Shown here piece after piece: positions 31,480-42,363 of a stretch of DNA of 64,000 bases. Each line of letters begins with the position of its first letter. Position 1 is the first letter of the stretch. A model generated the notes under the pieces. That model was not told the DNA's origin. It made no database searches and saw only the letters and a list, made by a program, of their open reading frames with translations. Source of the DNA: Nansenia antarctica (Eukaryota > Chordata > Actinopteri > Argentiniformes > Microstomatidae); NCBI GenBank assembly GCA_963989245.1, contig OZ022348.1, positions 35,327,931-35,391,930 of the forward strand, written 5' to 3'. A program made the position numbers and the translations under genes.

Positions 31480-32135
31480 ATATTTATATAGCGCTTTTCC
31501 GAGGCTCAAATACCCTGACAATATGGGGAAAACGGGAAAGTGCTGTGTCCCTTGTTGTATGAATAGATCCGACCGGTCTCAAAATGTAGCCTATAATTAA
31601 TGCAAGTGCAATCGGGCTAACGTTACTCATTCTCGCAGTTCCAAATGAATGAACGTTGAAGCGCACTGCCGTCGGGTTGTAAAATAGCCTAGTTTGATAG
31701 GCCTATTGACAGCGAATAAAACAGTGAAGAGGACAATTGTTTCTGCTGTTGTTATTAAAATCTGTTCTCCGTTGGTTGTATCTCAAAATGTGGCCTATTA
31801 AAATCTGTTCTCCGTTGGTTGTATCTCAAAATGATGTGGCCTAACTAATGATGTGGCCTAACTAATTAATGCAAGTGCAGCCAGGGGCGTGTCCAGGGGG
31901 TGACCTGGGGTAGCACGTGCCACCCCTGAAATCTGATTGGCCACCCCAGGTGCCACCCCCCTGATTGATTGGCACACAGATGACATGATGTATATAATTT
32001 GATGTAGAGAACTCTCAAAAAACACATATGAAATATTGTTTTAAGTACAATAAAGCTTTATTTATTTTAAGAACGTGTGGAGTGCATCTCCAGCAGTGCG
32101 ATATCTGTAAACATACTATCTGTAGACTCTCCGCT
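31480..32135. repeat. Dispersed-repeat mosaic
   Basis: 31596-31661 recurs at 36093-36158 in the same orientation with about two differences (ATTAATGCAAGTGCAATCGG, TTCCAAATGAATGAACGTTG), each copy preceded by ATTTATATA-CGCTTT, a SINE-tail-like sequence. TTAAAATCTGTTCTCCGTTG is duplicated at about 31755 and 31798. At 31870 CAGCCAGGGGCGTGTCCAGG recalls a hAT end. Confidence 0.55.
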
Positions 32136-32224
32136 CAGGGTTGCCAGATGGGATTGACAATTTCGAGCCTAACCAGTCTAAAAACAGCTAAATCCACAAA
32201 AAAACTGCCCATCTGGCAACCCTG
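32136..32224. mobile_element. 89-bp MITE with perfect ends and 8-bp duplication
   Basis: Perfect 17-bp inverted ends CAGGGTTGCCAGATGGG / CCCATCTGGCAACCCTG and a perfect 8-bp direct repeat TCTCCGCT at 32128-32135 and 32225-32232. This is a complete hAT-type miniature element, same family as 15208-15308. Confidence 0.9.
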
Positions 32225-32762
32225 TCTCCGCTGCTTCAAACTCTTCCACCGACACTCTAATGGAATACACTCATGACCAAATGTAATACGCTGCGCTCAA
32301 ATGTAATACACATGCTCAATGGAATACACTCGTGACCAAATGTAATACACATGCTCAATGGAATACACTCATGACCAAATGTAATACGCTGCGCTCAAAT
32401 GTAATACACATTGATTTTATTTTGGCACAAATATGCCGTATTTTTGCATTGTATTTAGTGTTACACGTGTATTGCATTCCGATGTGTGTATTGCATTCCG
32501 ATGTGTGTATTGCATTTAAATGTGGCACGATCCACCCTCCATAGAGTTAGGTACGCTTAAAATGGCGGGCGGGTGTTGCGTTGAGGAAAGTAGAGCTTCG
32601 GTGAACTGGCGGTTTTGTATGTGGGAGTTTGCAATTAAACGCACGGATTGTAAGACAACCTATCTTGTCTTTGGCTTGGGAGGACTTCTGATTTCAAGAC
32701 ATAAAAGTCTGAATCTATGTCATGGTATTTGATACGCTAGGCAATGCAAACTTTTCATACTT
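32225..32762. repeat. Spacer with short tandem motif AATGTAATACRC
   Basis: At 32275-32410 the motifs GACCAAATGTAATACGCTGC, GCTCAAATGTAATACACATG and CAATGGAATACACTC alternate several times. GTGTATTGCATTCCGAT repeats at 32467-32510. No gene. Confidence 0.6.
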
Positions 32763-33131
32763 TTGAATGAATGAATGAATGAATGAATGGTCTTTATTTG
32801 TCATTGCTACAGTACAGGTACCAAACAACGAAATTTAGGAGGGGTGGCTCCCCTGGTGTTAGGAAAGGGGGGAAAAAAACACTTTTAAAAAAATCACAAG
32901 AAGGGAAGGAGCTGGTTTACATAAATAAAGGCTATGTACACTATCCACTATACTATACTGTACAGATAGACGACTAGGGTTGTCATATTGCACAGTAGTG
33001 TTATTTCACATTTATTTAAAGTGTCGCAGTTTGCAGGCTTGAAATGTACATGTTTGTGCCTCAGCACTACACCTGATTTTTTCAGTCCAGCAGCTGCCAT
33101 CAATCCGTCCAGACTGTCCAGGGCCCAGAAC

Positions 33132-34715
33132 CTAGGTCTTTGCTGTGTTCAGGGCCTGGACGGCCCTGTGGTAGAAGCTGTTCTTCAGTCTGTTTGTCCT
33201 TGCGCCCAAGGTCCTGAACCGCCTTTTCGAGGGCAGCCTGGTAAAGTGTTCGTACCCAGGGTGGGTCGGGTCCCTGGAGATCTTGGAGGCCTTCCTGAGA
33301 CAGAGTGTGTTGTACAGCTCTTCCAGAGAGGGGAGGGGGGCGCCGGTGATCTTCTGTGCTGTTCTCATGACTCTCTGTAGCGCATTTCTCTCCGCTGTTG
33401 TGCAGCTGGAGAACCACTTGCAGATGCCGTAGGTGAGGATGCTCTCCACTGCGCCGCGGTAGAAGGTCACCAGTATCTCCTGCTTGCTGTGTTCCTTCCT
33501 GAGGACTCTCAGGGTGTATAGCCGCTGTTGTGCCTTCTTGATGGTGGCTTTTGTGTTGTCCTTCCAGGTCAGGTCATCCCGCATGTGCATCCCCAGGAAT
33601 CGGAGGGTTGAGACTCTCTCCACACTCTCTCCGTCGATGAGCAGGGGCTGGATCTCGGACTTTTTCCTCCTGAAGTCTACGATGATTTCCTGGGTCTTTG
33701 ACTTGTTCAGCAGCAGGTTGTTAACCTTGCACAGCTTGCTCAGTTGCTCTACCTCATCCTTGTACGCCGCCTCGTCCCCCCCCGAGATGCATCCCACCAC
33801 GGTGGTGTCGTCTGCAAACTTTACGATGGAGTTGCTGGGGTGGACGGGGGTGAAGTCGTAGGTGTAGAGGTTGTAGAGGATGGGGCTAAGCACGCAGCCC
33901 TGGGCGGACCCAGTGCTGAGTCTGAGGGCTGTGGAGGTGTGGGGGCCCACCCGCACCCTCTGGGTGCGGTCGGTCAGGAAGTCCTTGATCCATGCACATA
34001 TAGAGTGTGATAGACCCAGGTCTAGTAGTTTGGTCACTAGCCTGTCTGGAAGGATGGTGTTGAAGGCGGAGCTGAAGTCCACAAAGAGCAGTCTCGCGTA
34101 GCTGTTTCCCCTCTCCAGGTGGGATAGAGTGGCGTGGAGAGTCGTCGCGATGGCGTCCTCTGTGGACCTGTGGGCTCTGTAGGCGAACTGGTATGGATCC
34201 AGGTTGGGCGGGAGGCGTGTGAGTATGTGGGCCCGGACTAGTTTCTCGAAGCACTTCATGATGATTGGTGTGAGTGCCACCGGGCGGTAGTCGTTTAGGC
34301 AGCTCACCGTGCTTTTCTTCGGGACTGGGATGATAGTTGAGGTTTTCAGGCAGGGTGGGATGGTGGCCTGGGACAGGGACTGGTTGAAGATGTTGGTGAA
34401 AACCCCGGCCAGCTGGTCGGCGCAGTCCCTCAGCACCCGTCCCAGGACGCCATCCGGCCCCGAGGCTTTCCTGGGGTCCACCGACTTCAGCACGCGTCTC
34501 ACTTCATGCTCTGTGAGGGTGAGGCTGCTGAGAGCTGGAGAGAGTGGTGTTTGTGTTGTGGTTACCTCCGTTCGCCCCTCGTCGAACCGGGCGTAGAAGG
34601 TGTTCAGCTTTCCCGCCAGCAGGGGGTCGTCCTCTGCGGCTGTGAGCCTGTTGGCTCTGAAGTTTGTCATCTGCTGAACCCCCTGCCACATCCGCCTGGA
34701 GTCGTCAGGAGGCAT
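33132..34715 (-). pseudogene. L2 ORF2, reverse-transcriptase part
   Basis: 527 codons with VRRVLKSVDPRKASGPDGV, CLNDYRPVALTPIIMKCFEK, DPYQFAYRAHRSTEDAI, LLFVDFSSAFNTILP, STGSAQGCVLSPILYNLY, IVKFADDTTVVGCISGGDE and NNLLLNKSKTQEIIVDFRRK, through to the family C-terminus FRTLGARTNRLKNSFYHRAV. The RT core including FADD is intact. A small deletion near 34712, relative to the copy at 63270, shifts the frame between this part and the endonuclease part. Confidence 0.85.
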
Positions 34716-34982
34716 TCCTCAATCTTCTCTCTGTGGACTGCCTTGGCCGCTTTGATTCCGCGCTTTAGGTTAGCCCTGGTGGTGCTGTACAGCGGTGTGC
34801 TCTTCCCTGCGAAGAAGGCGTTGTCCCTCTCGTTGATCAGTTTTTGGACCTTCCCAGTCATCCATGGCTTCGTGTTGGGGTAGACCCGGACCCGTTTGTC
34901 CACGGTGACTGAGTTAGTGCAGTTCACTATGTGGTTCAGAACCACACGTGTACTGTTCCAGGTCCTCATGCTCATATTCCTG

Positions 34983-35855
34983 TCATGGGGTGTCATTTAG
35001 GCAGATCTGCAGTGGAGCGGACCCTTCTGGCCAGGTTCTGACAGTCTTAGTGGTGATGGGAGCACTTTTCCCCATGGTAGTGTATGCTGGGATCAGGAGG
35101 ATTGACACATGGTCAGACATGCCTAGATGAGCTAGCGGACTAGCCTTGTAAGCACGTTTGATGTTGGTGTATACCTTGTCCAGTGTTTTTTCTCCTCTTG
35201 TTGCACATTTCACATGCTGATAGAACTTGGGTAGTACTGCCTTCAGGTCGACATGATTGAAATCTCCTGCTATAATGTGAATAGCCTGTGGGTCTGTGCT
35301 TTGTTGACCACTGATGACGTCATATAGCCGCGCCAATGCTAGGCTACCGTCCGCGCTAGGCGCAATGTAAACACATGTAATGAACACCGCGTTGAACTCC
35401 CTCGGGAGGTAAGTGGGTCGGCATTTAACAGTCAAGTATTCCAGGTCTGGGGAACAGTGGCTACTTACAGTTTTCGTGTTTAAGCACCAGCTATCCTTCG
35501 TCGATATTATGATCCCACCCCCCCGGGACTTGCCGCTGAGCTGCGTTCGGTCAGCGCGATGTAGAGTGCGGCCCTCCAAGCTAACCGCGGAGTCCACGAT
35601 AGTGTCATTTAGCCAGGTTTCAGTAAGAATAATCACACAACTATCTCCCACGATGTTATTTTTGGCAACTTGTAGTCTCAGTTCATCCATCTTATTCGTC
35701 AGGGACCTGACGTTGGATAGGAAAATACTCTGCAAAGCAGGTTTGTCTGGGCACCTCCTTAGCCTAGCTAGCAGGCCTGCTCTGCAGCCCCGTCTTTCAC
35801 AGGCAGGTAATGGCCAGGTAATGGATTGGAACAATATCTCGTTAACTCCGACCAC
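34983..35855 (-). pseudogene. L2 ORF2, apurinic-endonuclease part
   Basis: Frame with FLSNVRSLTNKMDELRL, VIILTETWLND, SRGGGIIISTKDSW, YLTVKCRPTYLP, IIAGDFNHVDLKAVLP, LDKVYTN and LGMSDHVSILLIP: the APE-type endonuclease signatures (ETW, GDFN, SDH) in order. A TGA at 34983-34985 stands where the sister copy at 62994 has a TGG codon, ending the frame early. This nicks target DNA in the active element. Confidence 0.8.
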
Positions 35856-35880
35856 TCCCCCAGATTTGTTTGTTTAAAGA

Positions 35881-36829
35881 ATAAATATGGGAGTTTAATA
35901 TTACATCAGAATCCTGACATCTGCCGTGTGAGACCAGGTTGCATTTAGACTATATAGTGACTATATCTAGCTATATATATCTAGTCTAGCTATTGCTGGC
36001 TAACGTTACATGTATGTTATTTTAGCTCTCACCTTGTAACAATTAGCTGTAGGCAATAATAATAATAATTAATTATATTTATATAACGCTTTATTAATGC
36101 AAGTGCAATCGGGCTAACATTACTCATTCTCGCAGTTCCAAATGAATGAACGTTGAAGGGCTTGTATCTCAAAATGTGGCGCAGCCCGACAGGCGCACAT
36201 AACAGGCGTACCCCTGTGCTTTCAGAGCTCATTTTCTCGTCGGAATTCAACGTTTGGAGACGAACGACAGACGTCGAATCCTGACGGCTGCCGTGTGAGA
36301 CCAGGTTGAGTCCTACCTGAATTATTCCACCTCTTACGTAATACCATCATTATGACACGCCATGGCTCTAGAAACTATACATTTAGACAGAAACACAGTA
36401 TAACCGGGCGTTGCCATTGTTATTATAGCGGCACCTAGTCTGGTTGTATTCAATTCATTGCATGAAAACGAAAGCGTCAGTTATTTCCCGAACTTTGCGG
36501 TCTGTCGATCTCGATAGGAGAACCGTTTAGAGGTTCCATTTAAGGCTGGTTATCTTCCTCGTGTTCATAAGGTCACGGAGGGGTGTCTTTTTCGATTGAA
36601 GCAGCCCGGGAAGTGGTTAGAAGATCGCATTGAAGCCCCACTTACTCACACAGCTGAGCCAGGCAACACAACACACTCTATCTACGGACCCCAGGGTCGC
36701 TCCGTACATCTCTTGCAGAAAAAATAAAATGCTTTGTACTCACCAAAACAACTGATTATTTGAACACAAAATCCATCCTCCTTTCTTTCCTCAAGAAGAC
36801 TTCAATGTCTCTGTTGTACAGTTGATCAG
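35881..36829. other. Spacer of repeat fragments before the Copia element
   Basis: Contains the 36093-36158 dispersed repeat and AT-rich DNA. ATGAAAACGAAAGCGTCAGT-like wording at 36460 resembles 10300 in reverse. No gene. Confidence 0.4.
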
Positions 36830-36979
36830 TGTTGTAATACAGTACTTTTACCATGGATGGCGCTATGTCGTATACCACCTGTGTTGTAAACAGTGAAGTA
36901 GTACTTCCGGTTTCCTCTCTTGTGTTGTATGTCGTTGGTTCATGTGCTATGTTAATAAAACTCCGGTAAACGAACAATA
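36830..36979 (+). repeat. Copia 5' LTR
   Basis: TGTTGTAATACAGTACTTTT to AACGAACAATA, 150 bp. Contains TTAATAAAACTCC, a possible poly(A) signal, near its end. Confidence 0.9.
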
Positions 36980-36993
36980 GGTTATGGGCCCAG
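36980..36993 (+). promoter_or_regulatory. Copia primer site, half-tRNA initiator Met
   Basis: GGTTATGGGCCCAG directly after the LTR is complementary to the anticodon-arm region (CTGGGCCCATAACC) of vertebrate initiator tRNA-Met as recalled. Copia elements are known to prime with a half tRNA-iMet from this internal region rather than the 3' end. Confidence 0.75.
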
Positions 36994-37042
36994 GTCGACG
37001 CTAAAAGCTGTTTTTTACACTGAGATTTGTGTGATATAAACA

Positions 37043-38701
37043 GTGTTGTGGGATTACACAATGGAAGATAAGCTGTTTATTGAGAGGCTGAGCGGACCAG
37101 AGAACTGGGCAACATGGAAGTTTCAGTTGGAACACTTGCTAAAAGCTAAAGGACTATGGGGTATGCTAACGGAGACAGACACGCTAGCCGCGGATGCTAA
37201 CGCACAAGTACAAGCTGAGTTCGCAAAACGAAAAGAGAAGGCATTCTCTATGGTGGCGCTAAATGTGAGTACAACCCAGTTATACCTGATAACAAGCTGT
37301 CAGACTCCCAAAGAGGCGTGGACCACGCTGAAAGGTCATTTTGAGAGAGACACTTTGGCAAACAAACTGTTCCTTAAGAAAAAATATTTCCGATGTGAAA
37401 TGAAGGAAGGAGACCGTTTAACTGAGCATTTAAAACAAATGAAGGAGTTGACTGATCAGCTATCAGCAATAGGAGCTGTGATTGAAGAAGAAGACAACAT
37501 TGTAACACTTTTGGGTAGCTTGCCACCAAGTTATGCTACAATTGTCACTGCACTAGAAACAAAGATTGACAATCTGACACTGCAGTTTGTTCAGCAAGCA
37601 TTAATAAATGAAGAGCAAAAGCGAGTGAATGCAAATGTTAACTCCAGTGGTACATCAGGTGGTGCATCAGCCATGTCATCACAATGTCGGGGAAATGTGC
37701 AGGATAACTCCAAGTTAGTGGGAGCAGAAAGGCCAAGCACGTGGAGATGTTACAAATGTGGGAAAGAAGGCCATATTAAGCGTGACTGTCCAAGCTTAAA
37801 AAGTAAAACTTTTAAGAAAACCCACAAGGCCAAAAGCATGATGTGTGACTATGATGAGGATTCATCTGAAAGTGCCTTTGTAGCCAGAGAGACAAACCTG
37901 ACCGACAGACCACAACAGGTGGAATGGTTAATTGATTCTGGAGCATCAAAGCACATGACATGTGATAAAGAAGTGCTTCAAGACTACCAGCAATTCTCAA
38001 AAGCACAGTCTGTGAAACTTGGTGACGGCAGGGTAGTGGACGCCCTGGGAATTGGAAATGTCAACATGAAAATCACTTTCAAGTTAAGTAAAGTAAAGAA
38101 TGTCACAATGTACGCCGTGCTGTATGTTCCGAAGCTATCTGGGAATCTATTCTCAGTGGGAGCAGCTACCAAAAAGGGAAATACAGTACAGTTCAGGAAG
38201 TCTCGCTGTTACATACGTGGAAAAGATGGTACTCTTCGAGGAATGGGAACACAAAGAGTTGACGGGCTATATCAGCTGGATGTTGAAGGAAGTTCATCTG
38301 TCTGTCATAGTGCGTCAGTAGCAGCCAGCCTGTGGCACCAGCGCCTTGGTCACACCACCAAGCTGAAGGAACTAAAAGATCTGGTGAACGGAGTGGACTT
38401 CTCTGCAGAGAAAGAGGTTCCCTTCTGTGAAGGATGTGTGGAAGGCAAGCTGGCTAAAAAGCCATACAAGTCGATTGGAGGAATCCGGTCCAAACGCAAG
38501 ATGCAGCTGATTCATAGTGACGTCTGTGGTCCCATGCAGACTGAATCTATAAGTGGAGCAAAATATTTTGTGACTTTCATTGATGATTATTCAAGATGCT
38601 GCAAGGTATACTTTCTGAAACAGAAGAATGAGGTCTTAAACAAATTCAAGGAATTTGAGAAAACATTCTCAATGAGTGTGGGCAGAGCGTCACAAGACTG
38701 A
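37043..38701 (+). CDS. Copia gag-protease-integrase (first part of polyprotein)
   Basis: 552 codons. The likely start is ATG 37061 (MEDKLFIERLSGPENWATWK). Residues 1-210 are the Copia gag fold. CCHC zinc knuckle CYKCGKEGHIKRDC is at about 236. Protease WLIDSGASKHMT is at about 294. Integrase zinc-binding HQRLGH ... CEGCVEGK is at about 432-470, then IHSDVCGPMQTESISGAKYF and TFIDDYSRC with the first catalytic Asp. The frame ends at a TGA at 38699 because of a one-base loss about 38670, inside the integrase core. Downstream wording continues in the next frame. Confidence 0.88.
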   Translation: MLWDYTMEDKLFIERLSGPENWATWKFQLEHLLKAKGLWGMLTETDTLAADANAQVQAEFAKRKEKAFSMVALNVSTTQLYLITSCQTPKEAWTTLKGHFERDTLANKLFLKKKYFRCEMKEGDRLTEHLKQMKELTDQLSAIGAVIEEEDNIVTLLGSLPPSYATIVTALETKIDNLTLQFVQQALINEEQKRVNANVNSSGTSGGASAMSSQCRGNVQDNSKLVGAERPSTWRCYKCGKEGHIKRDCPSLKSKTFKKTHKAKSMMCDYDEDSSESAFVARETNLTDRPQQVEWLIDSGASKHMTCDKEVLQDYQQFSKAQSVKLGDGRVVDALGIGNVNMKITFKLSKVKNVTMYAVLYVPKLSGNLFSVGAATKKGNTVQFRKSRCYIRGKDGTLRGMGTQRVDGLYQLDVEGSSSVCHSASVAASLWHQRLGHTTKLKELKDLVNGVDFSAEKEVPFCEGCVEGKLAKKPYKSIGGIRSKRKMQLIHSDVCGPMQTESISGAKYFVTFIDDYSRCCKVYFLKQKNEVLNKFKEFEKTFSMSVGRASQD

Positions 38702-38748
38702 GAACAGACAATGGTGGTGAGTACACATCAAAGGAGTTTCAAGAATAT

Positions 38749-40920
38749 TTGAAGACTCAAGGCATCCACCATGAAATGACTGTACCTCACTCACCACAGC
38801 AAAATGGTGTTGCAGAAAGGAAGAATAGGACATTAGTTGAAGCAGCTAGAAGCATGCTGTCACATGCTAAGTTGCCAAAGATGTACTGGGCAGAGGCTGT
38901 AGCCACCGCAGCTTACATACAGAACAGGCTGCCTACGTCTGTCCTGAAGCAAGAGACACCCTACAAGAGATGGTGTGGAAAGAAACCTGACATGAGCCAC
39001 ATGAAGGTGTTTGGCTGTGTTGCTTATGCACATATCCCAGATGAGGAGAGAAGGAAGCTGGACAAAAAGGCTGTGAAGCTTCGTTTCGTGGGATATGCAA
39101 ACAATGCCAAGGGCTATCGCCTGTATGATGAGGAGAAAAGGAGGATTCTAATCCGTCGTGATGTCATCTTTGATGAATCAAACTTCAACTGGAAACAGGA
39201 AGCAAAAGTACCCTGCTCAGAGAACGAGACAACCATTGAAACACAAGATGATGAGGTCATTGTCGATAGCACTGTCAGAACAAGCGGCAGAATCAGAAAT
39301 GCTCCAAGGAGATATGGATATGATGAGTTTGCTGATACAGTGACTGTTGATCATCATGCCAATATGTGTCGTGTGACAGAGCCAATCACACTGAAAGAAG
39401 CAATGGTGAGTCCTAATGCAAAGGAATGGCAGCAGGCGGCTGATTTGGAATATGAGTCGCTGCTGGAAAATGAGACATGGGACTTAGTGGATTTACCAAG
39501 AGAGAGAAAGGCAGTAGGATCAAGATGGGTGTTCAAAGTCAAGCGTCATAGTGATGGACGAGTGGAGAGATACAAATGCAGACTCGTCGCCAAGGGCTAC
39601 TCACAGCTGTATGGTGCTGACTATGACGAAACGTTTTCACCAGTGGTACGATTCACCTCCATTCGTACATTACTGTCCTTTGCTGTTCAAAACAATCTAC
39701 ATGTGCACCAGATGGATGTCGTAACTGCATTCCTTAATGGACACCTGGAAGAAGAAATCTACATGGAGCAACCAGAGGGCTACATCAAACCAGGGCAAGA
39801 ACACCTGGTGTGCAAACTGAAGAAATCTATCTATGGACTGAAGCAGTCTCCTCGCTGCTGGAGCAAGGCTTTCACAGGGTTCATGATGGAAATTGGATTC
39901 AAACAGAGCACATCAGACCCCTGTGTGTTTGTGAGATCAAGGCAAGAACTTGAGATACTCGCAGTTTACGTGGATGATCTCATTCTGATAACAGAGTCGA
40001 CTGAGAGCATGAACGAGCTGAAAATTGCTCTCAAGGAGTGCTACAAGATGAAAGACATGGGTGAGCTGTCCTATATCCTGGGCATCTCTGTGATCCAAGA
40101 TAAAGAAAAGAAGTGTGTTGTCCTTCATCAGAAGCATTACATTGAAGCCATACTTCAGAAATATGGAATGGATAATGCAAATCCTGTAGCAACTCCTGCC
40201 GATGTCAATGTCAAATTGAGGAAAAGTGATGGTGTCAGTAAGCCAGTGCACCAACATACCTATCAGTCAATGGTAGGAAGTCTGCTGTATGCTGCAATGG
40301 CCACACGACCAGACATAGCTCAAGCAGTGAGTGCTGTGTCAAAGTTCAATGCAAATCCCGATGCTGCACATCTGACTGCTGTGAAGAGGATACTTCGATA
40401 CTTGAAAGGGACAGTGAACCTTGCTCTCAAGTATGAGCAGTCAGACTCTGGAGCTTTGATCGGATTCTCAGATGCTGACTGGGCTGGTGATCAGGATGAC
40501 CGCCGCTCAACAACAGGCAACATATTCCTACTGGGTGGAGGAGCAGTGAGCTGGCTCAGCAAGAAACAGGCAACAGTTGCACTGTCAACAGCAGAAGCTG
40601 AGTACATCGCACTCAGTCAAGCGGCTCAAGAAAGTGTCTGGCTGAGACGATTACTGAGTGATCTCGGAGTGGAGGCTACGTCCACAGTGATCCTGGAAGA
40701 CAACCAAGGAGCCATCGCAATCGCGAAGAATCCCGTGAACCACTCCAGGACTAAACACATAGACATTCGCTACCACTACATCCGTGAATGTGTGCAGAAT
40801 GGACAAATAGAACTGCAATATTGTCCAACAAATGACATGAAAGCGGACATCTTTACCAAGCCACTGACGAAACAGAAGTTTGAGTATCTTAGGAGAGAGA
40901 TTGGACTTTTCTTTGTTTAG
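38749..40920 (+). CDS. Copia integrase C-part, reverse transcriptase, RNase H
   Basis: 723 codons from the first ATG, but homology begins upstream of 38749 in this frame (RTDNGGEYTS at 38701), so this is the rest of the polyprotein and not a separate gene. Integrase: PHSPQQNGVAERKNRTLVE with the third catalytic acid. RT: ETWDLVDLPRERKAVGSRWV, ARLVAKGYSQ-like CRLVAKGYSQ, HQMDVVTAFLNG, KSIYGLKQSPRCW and YVDDLILI (about residue 406). RNase H: FSDADWAGDQDDRRSTTG (about 574), STAEAEYIAL and EDNQGAIAIAKNPVNHSRTK. Full-length and in frame. Confidence 0.9.
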   Translation: MKTQGIHHEMTVPHSPQQNGVAERKNRTLVEAARSMLSHAKLPKMYWAEAVATAAYIQNRLPTSVLKQETPYKRWCGKKPDMSHMKVFGCVAYAHIPDEERRKLDKKAVKLRFVGYANNAKGYRLYDEEKRRILIRRDVIFDESNFNWKQEAKVPCSENETTIETQDDEVIVDSTVRTSGRIRNAPRRYGYDEFADTVTVDHHANMCRVTEPITLKEAMVSPNAKEWQQAADLEYESLLENETWDLVDLPRERKAVGSRWVFKVKRHSDGRVERYKCRLVAKGYSQLYGADYDETFSPVVRFTSIRTLLSFAVQNNLHVHQMDVVTAFLNGHLEEEIYMEQPEGYIKPGQEHLVCKLKKSIYGLKQSPRCWSKAFTGFMMEIGFKQSTSDPCVFVRSRQELEILAVYVDDLILITESTESMNELKIALKECYKMKDMGELSYILGISVIQDKEKKCVVLHQKHYIEAILQKYGMDNANPVATPADVNVKLRKSDGVSKPVHQHTYQSMVGSLLYAAMATRPDIAQAVSAVSKFNANPDAAHLTAVKRILRYLKGTVNLALKYEQSDSGALIGFSDADWAGDQDDRRSTTGNIFLLGGGAVSWLSKKQATVALSTAEAEYIALSQAAQESVWLRRLLSDLGVEATSTVILEDNQGAIAIAKNPVNHSRTKHIDIRYHYIRECVQNGQIELQYCPTNDMKADIFTKPLTKQKFEYLRREIGLFFV

Positions 40921-41181
40921 GTAGAGTGGTTGTTTGTGCTTGACAGGTGAACGCCGAACGCTGCCTAGTCAAAGCAAGTTTGAAAACATGTGAAAAAGAG
41001 TTCCAGTTAAAGCAATGTATAAAGGAAGCAAGTTTGAAAAACATGTGAAAAAGAGTTCCAGTAAAAGCAATGTAAAGTTTTGTTGTTGTTGTTGTTTAAA
41101 GATATTTTTTCTTGACATTTTTGTGAAGGAGAGCACGGCTCTGTAATATTATTTAAGGGGACTTAATGCCATTGTAAAATT

Positions 41182-41190
41182 AAGTGGGAG
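41182..41190 (+). promoter_or_regulatory. Copia polypurine tract
   Basis: AAGTGGGAG immediately before the 3' LTR, the expected plus-strand primer position. Confidence 0.65.
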
Positions 41191-41340
41191 TGTTGTAATA
41201 CAGTACTTTTACCATGGATGGCGCTATGTCGTATACCACCTGTGTTGTAAACAGTGAAGTAGTACTTCCGGTTTCCTCTCTTGTGTTGTATGTCGTTGGT
41301 TCATGTGCTATGTTAATAAAACTCCGGTAAACGAACAATA
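41191..41340 (+). repeat. Copia 3' LTR
   Basis: Same 150 bp as the 5' LTR with no difference seen by eye, followed by ATCAG. Confidence 0.9.
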
Positions 41341-41345
41341 ATCAG

Positions 41346-41982
41346 TTCCACCAATAAGTCATTTCCTATATGGATAGCGTTGCTAACGTCGGGGTTGGCC
41401 GTTCTCTTCTGATTATGTCTAGCTTTTCTTGAAAATGGCATAGTTATAATATCTGCCACCAAATCTACCTCTTCTCCTCCTTCAGCCATTGTGGCTGCTT
41501 GTAGAACAACAGCTTACATTTACACAAATTAGCTCGATCAAGTTCAGTTTGCTAGCTCTGCCTCTCTCACTGTGCGTATCCAATCAAAAGATGATCAGCT
41601 GCTCCGCCATACAGCAGGCGCCGTGTCGGATTTGCTCGCCAACTCTAGCCAACTCGAGATCTGACTACCGTACGCCACAGTTATTTTCTCGTTCACTTTA
41701 AATTACAATCTGTACTCGCACCACTGTTGAATCTGCAGGCGTACCCTGGTACCCTGGTACCCTGGCAACACATTATGGCTGAAATTATATGATTGGATAA
41801 AAGCTAAAGGCCAGCCCTCCAAATGTCTGGAAGCAGCGCAACCAAGAGGAAAGCTATGAAATGAAGAGAATAGACTACGGGAATAATTTAATACATATTT
41901 TAGGCCAGCAGAGAAGGCCTTGCTGGCCCTGACGGCCCACCACTGCATATTACATATATACATATTACATATTACATATATA
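41346..41982. repeat. Repeat-derived spacer with a hAT end
   Basis: GTACCCTG is tandemly repeated at 41742-41765. At 41913-41944 GGCCTTGCTGGCCCTGACGG then CCCACCACTG is the inward-reading right end of a hAT family starting CAGTGGTGGGCCG. The left end was not found. 41945-41982 is an ACATAT-rich simple tract into which Tc1 inserted. Confidence 0.5.
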
Positions 41983-42363
41983 CAGTGGGTTCGGAAAGTA
42001 TTCAGACCCCCTTAAATGTTTCACTCTTTGTCATATTGCAGCCATTTGCTAAAATCAATTAATTTCATTTGTTTCCTCGTTCATGCACACACATCACCCA
42101 ATATTGTCAGAAAAACAGACATTTTTGAAGATTTATTACAAAATAAACACTGAAATATCACATGGCCATAAGTATTCAGACCCTTTGCTGTGACACTTGT
42201 ATATTTAACTCAGGTGCTGTCCAATTCTTCTGATCATCCTTGAGATGGGCCTACACCTTCATTTGAGTCCAGCTGTGCTTAATTATATTGATTGGACTTG
42301 ATTGGGAAAAGCACACACCTGTCAATATAAGACCTTACAGCTCACAGTGTAAAGTCAGAGCAA

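Larger units (their letters stand above)
32763..35880 (-). mobile_element. L2 LINE, nearly full ORF2, minus strand
   Basis: On the minus strand: endonuclease, reverse transcriptase, ~330-base 3' UTR and a (TTCA)n tail (32763-32790). The tail and the 3' UTR match the copies at 1931 and 59820. Its 5' boundary is not certain (somewhere after 35855). ORF1 is not recognised. Two lesions break ORF2. Confidence 0.8.
36830..41340 (+). mobile_element. Copia LTR retrotransposon, complete
   Basis: 4511 bp bounded by two 150-bp LTRs that I read as identical, with the 5-bp target duplication ATCAG at 36825-36829 and 41341-41345. Order: LTR, primer site, gag, protease, integrase, RT, RNase H, polypurine tract, LTR. 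Integrase before RT is diagnostic of Copia. Identical LTRs mean a very recent insertion. One frame shift in the integrase is the only coding defect noticed. Confidence 0.92.
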
